Below are positions 6,358 through 12,738 of a DNA stretch of 22,450 nucleotides, one piece after another. Positions within the stretch are counted from its first letter, which is position 1; each line of letters starts with the position of its first letter. Location of the stretch: positions 1 through 22,450 of the forward strand of contig JBBQRG010000050.1 in assembly GCA_038215095.1 (NCBI GenBank), given 5' to 3'. Below the pieces are notes generated by a model, which made no database searches, was not told the DNA's origin, and saw only the letters and a list, made by a program, of their open reading frames with translations. Source of the stretch: DATACN01 sp038215095. Lineage in GTDB: Bacteria; Actinomycetota; Thermoleophilia; Solirubrobacterales; Thermoleophilaceae. Made by a program: the position numbers and the translations under genes.

Positions 6358-6363
6358 AGGCTA
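6358..6363 (-). promoter_or_regulatory. Candidate leaderless -10 for the response regulator
   Basis: TAGCCT (TANNNT) on the minus strand, 7 bases before ATG 6350, without a ribosome site. The four-repeat array begins 26 bases further upstream, so a bound regulator could also affect this promoter. Confidence 0.35.
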
Positions 6364-6388
6364 CCGGAGGTCGGCGTCGAAAGGCCGT

Positions 6389-6428
6389 GTTTACAGGTTT
6401 TTCACAGATGAACAACGCGCAAGTAACG
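6389..6428 (+). promoter_or_regulatory. PHO-box-like array of four 11-base repeats before the wHTH gene
   Basis: The 7-mers GTTTACA (6389), TTTCACA (6400), AACAACG (6411) and AGTAACG (6422) start exactly 11 bases apart. PhoB/PhoP proteins bind head-to-tail dimers at direct repeats with 11-base spacing and a TTCAC/TGTCA-like core, so this is a good candidate phosphate-regulator site. The last unit, AGTAACG, may double as the -10 region. The array lies between two divergent regulator genes and covers an in-frame ATG at 6408, which argues that translation starts later. Confidence 0.65.
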
Positions 6429-6461
6429 GCTTTCGCGGGCCGCGGTGAGAGTCTGAAGGCG

Positions 6462-6761
6462 ATGGAAGCGGGAGAGCTCGAGATCAGGCCGGAGGAGTTC
6501 ATGGCCCTTGTGCACGGCCGCCCGCTGCACCTCACAGCGCGCGAGCTGAACCTGCTCACGGCCCTGGTCGAGCGCTCCGAGCGCATAGTTACGCGCGAGG
6601 AGCTCTACCACGAGGTCTGGGGCGAGCCGTACCGGAAGACCGACCGCTCGGTGGACGTCTACGTGGGCAAGCTGCGTCAGAAGCTCGACCGCGAGCTGCC
6701 GGGCCGGAACTACATCCACACCCACTTCGGCTTCGGCTACCGCTTCTCCGCCCGGTCCTGA
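6462..6761 (+). CDS. Receiver-less PhoB-like winged-helix DNA-binding protein
   Basis: 99 residues from ATG 6462, consisting almost only of the OmpR/PhoB C-terminal domain: GELEIRPEEF, LTARELNLLTALV, REELYHEVWG, recognition helix DRSVDVYVGKLRQKL, wing YIHTHFGFGYRF. There is no phosphoacceptor domain. By hand alignment, 46 of 92 positions match the DNA-binding domain of the divergent response regulator, with near-identity in the recognition helix and wing. Earlier starts (GTG 6387, ATG 6408) would place the PHO-like array in coding sequence and add a non-conserved lead; 6462 matches the domain edge, though GAAGG sits only 2 bases before it. The gene is followed by pstS after a second array. 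Such a protein could compete with the full-length regulator or act as a constitutive binder. Its function is inferred. Confidence 0.85.
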   Translation: MEAGELEIRPEEFMALVHGRPLHLTARELNLLTALVERSERIVTREELYHEVWGEPYRKTDRSVDVYVGKLRQKLDRELPGRNYIHTHFGFGYRFSARS

Positions 6762-6769
6762 CCGGCGGC

Positions 6770-6809
6770 TTTCACATTCTTTTTACAGGCCGGGCACAGC
6801 TGAGTAACA
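6770..6809 (+). promoter_or_regulatory. PHO-box-like array of four 11-base repeats before pstS
   Basis: TTTCACA (6770), TTTTACA (6781), GGGCACA (6792) and AGTAACA (6803) start exactly 11 bases apart, and all four end in ACA. TTTCACA also occurs in the array at 6389-6428, and the fourth units (AGTAACA and AGTAACG) correspond. It lies 63 bases before the pstS ATG, where a phosphate-regulator site is expected. AGTAACA may overlap the -10. Confidence 0.75.
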
Positions 6810-6872
6810 GACTGGCCCCTGCCCCATGACAGCGTGCGCCCCCATTCAATGAACGACTTCAAGGAGAACTAC

Positions 6873-7964
6873 ATGAGGAAGCTCCTCGCGCTCGCCGCGT
6901 GCGCCGTTATGGCCATTACTGTCGCGGCCTGCGGCAGCGACAGCAAGAGCAGTAGCAGCGGCTCAAGCGGTGGGTCCGCCAAGAGCGGCGGGTCCATCAA
7001 CGGCGCCGGCGCCACGTTCCCCCAGCCCGTCTACGACGAGTGGGGCGCGCGCGTAAAGGACAAGGACGGCCTCACCGTCAACTACCAGGGCATCGGCTCT
7101 GGCGGCGGCGTGGCGCAGTTCACCGCCGGCACGATCGACTTCGGGGCCACCGACTCGGCCATGACCGACGACGAGCTGAAGGCCGCCACGAAGAAGGGCG
7201 ACCCCGTGCACGTCCCGAGCGTCTTCGGCGCGGTGACGGTGTCCTACAACGTCCAGGGCGCGAAGAAGGGGCTGAAGCTCGACGGCGCCACGGTCGCGGA
7301 CATGTTCCTCGGCAAGGTCAAGAAGTGGAACGACCCGGCGATCGCGAAGCAGAACGCCGGCGTGAAGCTCTCCAGCCAGGACATCACGGTCTGCCACCGC
7401 TCGGACGAGTCCGGCACGACCAAGCTGTTCACGACCTTCCTGGCCGCGTACAGCCCGGCCTGGAAGAGCGGACCCGGCGTGGACAAGACGGTCAAGTGGC
7501 CGACCGGCACGGGCGCCAAGGGCAACGACGGCGTCGCCGCCTGCGTGAAGCAGAACCAGGGCGCGGTGGGCTACGTCGAGCAGGCCTACGCCCTGCAGAA
7601 CAACTTCACGACCGCGGACGTGAAGAACAAGTCCGGCCAGTACATCGCGCCGTCGCTGGCGTCGACCTCGGCGGCCGGTGAGGGCATCAAGGTCCCCGCG
7701 GACCTGCGCTTCAGCGCAATCGACGCGCCGGGGGCCAAGGCCTACCCGATCGCCTCGGCGACGTTCCTGCTCGTCTACAAGGACCTGTGCAAGGCGGGCA
7801 AGAAGCAGGCGCAGGCCAAGTCAGTGAAGACCTGGCTCGACTACGCGCTCAGCGATGGCCAGAAGGTCGCCCCGTCGATCCAGTACGCGCCGCTCCCCGC
7901 GCCGCTGCTGTCGGCGGCGAAGAAGAAGGTCGCCGGCCTCCAGTGCAACGGGAAGGCGTTGTAA
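6873..7964 (+). CDS. pstS: Phosphate ABC transporter, substrate-binding lipoprotein PstS
   Basis: 363 residues. ATG 6873 has AAGGAG 6 bases upstream, which decides it over earlier in-frame codons. The signal peptide MRKLLALAACAVMAITVAAC ends in a lipobox with C20 as the lipidated residue, followed by a Ser/Gly linker. The mature part has the PstS signatures GAGATFPQPVYDEW, YQGIGSGGGVAQFTAGTIDFGATDSAMTD, CHRSDESGTTKLFTTFL and GAVGYVEQAYA, which form the two-lobed cleft that holds one phosphate ion. It is anchored outside the membrane and delivers phosphate to PstCA. It heads pstS-pstC-pstA-pstB-phoU-ppx, with only 7 bases to pstC, and is preceded by a four-repeat PHO-like array. Confidence 0.98.
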   Translation: MRKLLALAACAVMAITVAACGSDSKSSSSGSSGGSAKSGGSINGAGATFPQPVYDEWGARVKDKDGLTVNYQGIGSGGGVAQFTAGTIDFGATDSAMTDDELKAATKKGDPVHVPSVFGAVTVSYNVQGAKKGLKLDGATVADMFLGKVKKWNDPAIAKQNAGVKLSSQDITVCHRSDESGTTKLFTTFLAAYSPAWKSGPGVDKTVKWPTGTGAKGNDGVAACVKQNQGAVGYVEQAYALQNNFTTADVKNKSGQYIAPSLASTSAAGEGIKVPADLRFSAIDAPGAKAYPIASATFLLVYKDLCKAGKKQAQAKSVKTWLDYALSDGQKVAPSIQYAPLPAPLLSAAKKKVAGLQCNGKAL

Positions 7965-7971
7965 GGCCGCG

Positions 7972-8970
7972 ATGGAAGCAGGCTCGGTAGCAACTGGCGG
8001 CGGCCGCTCGAAGCTGGAGCGGTCGCCGCTTTCCGGGCTCCCGGACAAGGTCCTGCGCTGGGGCCTGACCGCACTCGCGGCGGCGATCCTCCTGCTGATC
8101 GCCTACTTCTTCGTGCGCCTCTACTCGGAGGCGCGGCCGGCATTCGCCAAGTTCGGAGTGCTCGGCTTCACCTTCGACAACAACTGGGATGTGTCGAAGG
8201 ACGTCTTCGGCGCGCTTCCGCTCGTGGTGGGCACCCTCATCACCGCCGCCGTGGCCCTCCTGATCGGCGTGCCGATCGCGGTGGCGACGGCGGTCTACCT
8301 GGTGGAGCTCTGCCCCACCCGCCTGAGGCAGCCGCTCACGATCATGGTCGAGCTGCTCGCCGCGGTGCCCTCGGTCGTCTACGGCCTCTGGGGCGTCTAC
8401 GTGCTGATCCCGAAGCTGCTGCCCGCGGAGAAGTGGTTCGCCAACACCTTCAGCTGGATCCCGTTCATCGGCGGCGGCACGGTCGCCGGGCCCAACTACT
8501 TCATCGGCGGCCTGATCCTGGCGATCATGATCATCCCGATCGTGAGCGCCATCAGCCGCGAGGTGATGGCCACGGTGCCGGTGGAGCACAAGGAAGCGGC
8601 GCTCGCCCTCGGCGCGACCCGCTGGGAGATGATCAGGATCTCAGTGCTCCCGTACTCGCGCGCCGGGATCTCGGGCGCGGCCATGCTCGGGCTGGGCCGC
8701 GCGATCGGCGAGACGATCGCGGTAACGCTCGTGATCGGCAACGCGCCGCAGCTCAGCGGCCACCTGTTCGGCCAGGGCTACACGCTCGCCGCCGTCATCG
8801 CGAACGAGTTCGGCGAGGCGGCCTCGGACCCGGTTCACCGGGCGGCCCTGATCGCCGCCGGCCTCGTGCTCTTCGTGCTGACCCTGCTCGTGAACGCCCT
8901 CGCGCGCTGGTTCGTGGTGCGGGCCGAGAAGACCGGTGGCTCGCGGGTGGCCGAGGGGATGGCCGGATGA
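7972..8970 (+). CDS. pstC: Phosphate ABC transporter permease PstC
   Basis: 332 residues. After a hydrophilic lead of about 28 residues come six predicted membrane segments, beginning WGLTALAAAILLLIAYFFV. The binding-protein-dependent permease (EAA) loop is clear: VPVEHKEAALALGATRWEMIRISVLPYSRAGI. MVELLAAVPSVVYGLWGVYVL is typical of PstC. It forms the membrane channel with PstA. ATG 7972 lies 7 bases after the pstS stop with only a weak AAGG, suggesting coupling. Its TGA overlaps the pstA start (ATGA). Confidence 0.97.
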   Translation: MEAGSVATGGGRSKLERSPLSGLPDKVLRWGLTALAAAILLLIAYFFVRLYSEARPAFAKFGVLGFTFDNNWDVSKDVFGALPLVVGTLITAAVALLIGVPIAVATAVYLVELCPTRLRQPLTIMVELLAAVPSVVYGLWGVYVLIPKLLPAEKWFANTFSWIPFIGGGTVAGPNYFIGGLILAIMIIPIVSAISREVMATVPVEHKEAALALGATRWEMIRISVLPYSRAGISGAAMLGLGRAIGETIAVTLVIGNAPQLSGHLFGQGYTLAAVIANEFGEAASDPVHRAALIAAGLVLFVLTLLVNALARWFVVRAEKTGGSRVAEGMAG

Positions 8971-9842
8971 ACGCCCAACCGGCGTCGCTGCCGGGCGTCA
9001 GCCCACGCCGCCGCCGCACGGACAAGGTCGCGCGCGTACTTCTGCTGAGCGCCACGCTCATCGCGCTCGTCCCGCTGGTGCTCGTCGTCTACTACCTGAT
9101 CAAGAAGGGCATCGGTGCCTGGAACCTCGACTTCTTCACCACGGACCCGAGCGGCCGCTTCTTCGGCGACCCGGGCGGCATCAGGAGCGCGATCGTCGGC
9201 ACGACGCTGATCGTCGGCCTCGCCACCGTGATCGCCGTGCCGACCGGGATCGGCGTTGCGCTCTATCTGGTCGAGTACGGCAGCGAGTCGCGCTTCGCGA
9301 ACGTGGTGCGCTACTTCGTGGACGTGATGACCGGCGTCCCGTCGATCGTCTTCGGCCTGTTCATCTACATCGTGCTCGTGCTGGGCGGCGTGGCCGGCGG
9401 CTTCGCAGGGTGGAAGGGCTCGATCGCGCTCGGGCTGCTGATGCTGCCGGTGGTCACGCGCGCATCGGAGGTCGTGCTGAAGCTCGTGCCCGACTCCTTG
9501 CGCGAGGCCGCCCTGGCACTCGGCGCCCCGCGCTGGCGCGTAGTCTGGAAGGTGGTGCTCCCGACTGCACTACCCGGCCTCGTCACGGGCTCGCTGCTCG
9601 CGATCGCACGCGCCGCCGGCGAGACCGCTCCCCTGCTGTTCACCGCCTTCGCCGTGAAAGCCACCACAACCAACCTCGGCGCCCAGATGAACTCGCTCCC
9701 GATGCAGATCTTCAGTGACGTCCGGCAGGCCCAGGACCGTCTGGTGGAGCGTGCCTGGGGCTCCGCGCTCACCCTCGTGGGGATGATCCTGCTGCTCACC
9801 CTCGTCGCCCGACTCGTACAGCGAAGGAGCCGTCTCGCATGA
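8967..9842 (+). CDS. pstA: Phosphate ABC transporter permease PstA
   Basis: 291 residues. A basic N-terminus (SPRRRRTDKVAR) precedes the first membrane helix, then IRSAIVGTTLIVGLATVIAVPTGIGVALYLVEY and VDVMTGVPSIVFGLFIYIVLVLGG. The EAA loop reads VPDSLREAALALGAPRWRVVWKVVLPTALPGLVTGSLLAIARAAGETAPLLFTA, characteristic of PstA. It pairs with PstC to pass phosphate across the membrane. ATG 8967 overlaps the pstC stop by four bases, and the pstA stop overlaps the pstB start in the same way. Confidence 0.97.
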   Translation: MNAQPASLPGVSPRRRRTDKVARVLLLSATLIALVPLVLVVYYLIKKGIGAWNLDFFTTDPSGRFFGDPGGIRSAIVGTTLIVGLATVIAVPTGIGVALYLVEYGSESRFANVVRYFVDVMTGVPSIVFGLFIYIVLVLGGVAGGFAGWKGSIALGLLMLPVVTRASEVVLKLVPDSLREAALALGAPRWRVVWKVVLPTALPGLVTGSLLAIARAAGETAPLLFTAFAVKATTTNLGAQMNSLPMQIFSDVRQAQDRLVERAWGSALTLVGMILLLTLVARLVQRRSRLA

Positions 9843-10711
9843 CACTCGAAAACGCGTCAACCAAGGCGGGGGAGGACACCCTGGCCAGTGAGCAGACAGA
9901 GCAGGAAGCCAGTCGCTTCGAGCGCGAGAGCGATGCGACCACGAAGCGCGGTGCTACCGGGCGGAGCGTCACCCTGCGCGGGCTGAAGGCCTACTACGGC
10001 GACTCCGAGGCGATCAAGGGCGTCGACCTCGACTACGAGCCCAACAAGGTCACAGCCATGATCGGCCCGTCCGGCTGCGGCAAGTCCACGATGGTGCGCT
10101 GCATCAACCGCATGCACGAGGAGATCCCCCACGCCCGCGCCGAGGGCGAGATCAAGCTGGACGAGCTCGACATCTACGGCGACGACGTCGACGTGGTGGC
10201 GGTCCGTCGTGTGATCGGCATGGTCTTCCAGAAGCCGAACCCGTTCCCGACGATGTCGATCTACGACAACGTCGCCGCCGGAGTCCGCCTGAGCGGGCAC
10301 AAGGGCGGGGACATGAAGCAAACCGTGGAGCGCTCGCTGCGCGGCGCAGGGCTCTGGGACGAGGTCAAGGACCGCCTGGACGAGCCTGGCATCGGGCTCT
10401 CGGGTGGCCAGCAGCAGCGGCTCTGCATCGCCCGCACGATCGCGGTCGAGCCCGAGGTGATCATCATGGACGAGCCCTGCTCCGCGCTCGACCCGGTGGC
10501 CACGCTGAAGATCGAGGAGCTGATCTCGCAGCTGAAGGAGCGCTACACGATCATTCTCGTCACCCACAACATGCAGCAGGCCGGACGCGTCGCGGACACG
10601 ACGGCGTTCATGCTGAGCGGTGAGCTCGTGGAGGTGGACCAGACCGAGAAGATCTTCACCAACCCGGGTGACAAGCGCACGGAGGACTACGTGAGCGGAA
10701 AGTTCGGCTGA
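9839..10711 (+). CDS. pstB: Phosphate ABC transporter ATP-binding protein PstB
   Basis: 290 residues. An unusual acidic, low-complexity lead of about 40 residues precedes the ATPase. Walker A GPSGCGKST is at 76-84, Q-loop FQKPNPFP at about 130, signature LSGGQQQR at 187-194, Walker B VIIMDEP at 207-213, and the switch His is H243 (LVTHNM). The PstB-specific QKPNPFPTMSIYDNVAAG and SALDPVATLKIEEL are present. It hydrolyses ATP at the inner face to drive PstCA. Its start overlaps the pstA stop (ATGA), and its TGA shares one base with the phoU ATG. The N-terminal extension is not in the usual 250-260-residue PstB, and its role is unknown. Confidence 0.98.
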   Translation: MTLENASTKAGEDTLASEQTEQEASRFERESDATTKRGATGRSVTLRGLKAYYGDSEAIKGVDLDYEPNKVTAMIGPSGCGKSTMVRCINRMHEEIPHARAEGEIKLDELDIYGDDVDVVAVRRVIGMVFQKPNPFPTMSIYDNVAAGVRLSGHKGGDMKQTVERSLRGAGLWDEVKDRLDEPGIGLSGGQQQRLCIARTIAVEPEVIIMDEPCSALDPVATLKIEELISQLKERYTIILVTHNMQQAGRVADTTAFMLSGELVEVDQTEKIFTNPGDKRTEDYVSGKFG

Positions 10712-11415
10712 TGGGCGAGTCACGAGCACAGTTCCACGAGGAGCTCGCCGAGCTCGAGCGCATGGCCCTCGGAGGCCTCGACATGGTCACCGGGGCGCTC
10801 GACCGCGCCGTCGAGACCGTGATGAACCAGGACGTCGAGCTGGCGAGCATGGTCATCGCCGATGACGACCGCATCGACGGCCGCTACCTCGAGGTGCACC
10901 AGGGCGTCCTCTCGCTCCTCGCACGCCAGGCGCCGGTCGCCACCGATCTGCGCGTCGTGGCGGCGGTGCTGCACGTGATCAAGCACGTGGAGCGCATGGG
11001 CGACCAGTGCGTGAACATGGCGAAGCTGGTGCCGCTGGCCGGCCACGAGCCGCCCGCCGACGAGCGCCTGCTCGAGAACCTCGCGCGCATGGGCGACCAG
11101 GCCCGCGCGCAGGTCGTGCAGTGCAAGCTCGCGTTCCAGCGCCGCGACGTGGCGCTCGCTCAGGACCTGGTCCGCCAGGACGACCGGATCGACAGGCTGA
11201 ACCGCGAGTGCTTCCGCATCGCGCTCGAGATCGGCGACGACCCCGACCGGCGGGAATGGGCCATGCACATGATGCTCGTGGCCCGCTGCCTGGAGCGGAT
11301 CGGAGACAACGCCGTGGACATCGGCGAGCAGACCGCGTTCGTGGTCACGGGCCTGTTCCGCGAGTTCGAGGACGCCTCCCACCCGCAGCTGGCGCCGCCT
11401 GCCCCGGCGGCTTGA
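10711..11415 (+). CDS. phoU: Phosphate signalling regulator PhoU
   Basis: 234 residues, essentially all helical, with the two repeated PhoU three-helix bundles. Each carries the metal-binding acidic motif: VIADDDRIDGRYLEVHQG in the first half and VRQDDRIDRLNRECFRIAL in the second. LARQAPVATDLRVVAAVLHVIKHVERMGDQCVNMAKL and MMLVARCLERIGDNAVDIGEQTAFVV are hallmark segments. PhoU links the Pst transporter to the phosphate-sensing kinase and limits uptake when phosphate is plentiful. Here the usual partner PhoR is not encoded nearby. ATG 10711 shares a base with the pstB stop, and its own stop overlaps the TTG start of ppx. Confidence 0.97.
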   Translation: MGESRAQFHEELAELERMALGGLDMVTGALDRAVETVMNQDVELASMVIADDDRIDGRYLEVHQGVLSLLARQAPVATDLRVVAAVLHVIKHVERMGDQCVNMAKLVPLAGHEPPADERLLENLARMGDQARAQVVQCKLAFQRRDVALAQDLVRQDDRIDRLNRECFRIALEIGDDPDRREWAMHMMLVARCLERIGDNAVDIGEQTAFVVTGLFREFEDASHPQLAPPAPAA

Positions 11416-12296
11416 TCCTCGGCTGCATAGACATCGGCAGCAACACCACGCGGCTGCTGGTGGCGGACGCCGGGAAGGGCCGGCTGCGCGAGCTGTGCAC
11501 CCAGCGCTCCTTCACGCGAATCGGCAAGAGCCTGCTCGAAGGGGGCGCCATTCCCGAGGCGAAGATCGCCGAGGCCGCCGAGGTCGCGGCCAGCCAGGCG
11601 CGCGTGGCCCGCGAGCTCGGCTCGGAGGGCCTCGTCGCCGTGGCCACCGCCGCGATCCGCTCGGCCCCCAACCGCGACGAGCTTGCCGACGCCGTGCAGA
11701 GCTCCGCCGGCGTGCAGCTGGATGTCCTCTCGGGCGAGGAGGAGGCGCGCCTCGCCTTCGTGGGCGCCACGCGTACGCTCACCAGGCGCCCGGAGGGCAC
11801 CATGGCGGTGATCGACGTGGGCGGAGGCTCCACCGAGCTCGCGATAGGCGACCCCGCCGGCGAGGTCGAGTGGTCGGGCTCGTTCCGGATCGGCTCGGGC
11901 TTCCTGGCCGACTCCTACCTGCGCTCCGACCCGCCTTCGGTGGCCGAGCTCGAGGCGATGCGCCAGCACGTGGGCGGCGCCTTCGAGGGGCTCGAGCCGC
12001 CGCCCGCGCAGAGCGCGGTGGCGGTGGGCGGCACGGCCACCTCGCTGCGGCGGCTGGTGGGCGGCGAGCTGTCCTACGAGACGCTCGAGCGCGGCGTGCG
12101 CGTGCTGTCGGTCACGCCGATCGAGGAGGTCGCACAGCGCTTCGAGCTCGACCCCGAGCGGGTGCGCCTGCTGCCGGCCGGCATCCTGGTGCTCGAGGCC
12201 CTGTCGCAGAAGCTCGGCCTGCCGCTGCGGATCGCGCGCGGCGGCCTGCGGGAGGGCGTGCTGCTCGAGCTCGTGGACGAGCGGACGGCGGCCTAG
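11412..12296 (+). CDS. ppx: Exopolyphosphatase (Ppx/GppA family)
   Basis: 294 residues from TTG 11412 (TTGA overlap with the phoU stop). The actin-like ATPase fold motifs are present: CIDIGSNTTRLLV at the N-terminus, VATAAIRSAPN, SGEEEARLAFVGA, VIDVGGGSTELAIG (phosphate-binding loop) and VAVGGTATSLRRL. The length corresponds to the two N-terminal domains only, as in the short actinobacterial Ppx proteins, without the HD-like C-terminal domains of E. coli Ppx. It removes terminal phosphates from polyphosphate; some relatives also cleave pppGpp. Its coupling to pst-phoU and proximity to ppk fit a role in phosphate storage. Its TAG and the sixA stop overlap head-on in CTAG. Confidence 0.93.
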   Translation: MILGCIDIGSNTTRLLVADAGKGRLRELCTQRSFTRIGKSLLEGGAIPEAKIAEAAEVAASQARVARELGSEGLVAVATAAIRSAPNRDELADAVQSSAGVQLDVLSGEEEARLAFVGATRTLTRRPEGTMAVIDVGGGSTELAIGDPAGEVEWSGSFRIGSGFLADSYLRSDPPSVAELEAMRQHVGGAFEGLEPPPAQSAVAVGGTATSLRRLVGGELSYETLERGVRVLSVTPIEEVAQRFELDPERVRLLPAGILVLEALSQKLGLPLRIARGGLREGVLLELVDERTAA

Positions 12297-12727
12297 CCGT
12301 GCGCCATTGCGCGGAGCTCGGCTGGGCGCAGCAGCACGCGCAGCACACCGGAGTCCACGGCGGCGAGGCCGCCCTTCTTCATGTCCACGCGGCCGCCGGT
12401 GAGGCGCGCGATGGCCTCGGAGAAGTCGGGCTCGTGACCCACGAGCAGCACGTGTCCGTCGGCTCCCGCCGCCAGCTCCTCGGGGTCGAAGTCCCCGCCC
12501 GAGAGGCGCTCGTCCACCCGCGGCTCGAGGCCGAGCGGCTTGCAGGCGAGCCTGGCCGTGTCGGCGGCTCGCACGCGCGGGCTCGTCAGGCAGGCCTCGA
12601 GCTCCACGCCCAGGCTTGCAAGCGCGCTCCCGGCGGCCTTCGCCTGGCCAATACCCTTCTCGGTCAGCTGTCGCTGCGCGTCGGGCGAGCCGTCCTCGGC
12701 ATCTCCGTGGCGCAGCAGCCAGATCAC
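12293..12727 (-). CDS. sixA: SixA-type phosphohistidine phosphatase
   Basis: 144 residues from GTG 12727. This is a compact histidine phosphatase: the catalytic RHG motif is at residues 6-8 (LLRHGDAE), with LTEKGIGQA, LTSPRVRAADTA and the second catalytic region LLVGHEPDFSEA. The size and LRHG-x-A-E start match SixA, which dephosphorylates phosphohistidine on His-containing phosphotransfer domains, rather than the larger phosphoglycerate mutases. It is wedged between ppx (stops overlap) and divergent ppk (starts about 10 bases apart). Its target here is unknown. A role in phosphate signalling or polyphosphate metabolism is suggested by location only. Confidence 0.88.
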   Translation of the reverse strand: MIWLLRHGDAEDGSPDAQRQLTEKGIGQAKAAGSALASLGVELEACLTSPRVRAADTARLACKPLGLEPRVDERLSGGDFDPEELAAGADGHVLLVGHEPDFSEAIARLTGGRVDMKKGGLAAVDSGVLRVLLRPAELRAMAHG

Positions 12728-12738
12728 GGGAAGGGATG

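Noticed and set aside
6387..6461. GTG 6387 or ATG 6408 as start of the receiver-less wHTH protein
   Set aside because: These would put the four-repeat array inside the coding region and add residues without counterpart in the paralog. ATG 6462 matches the domain boundary.
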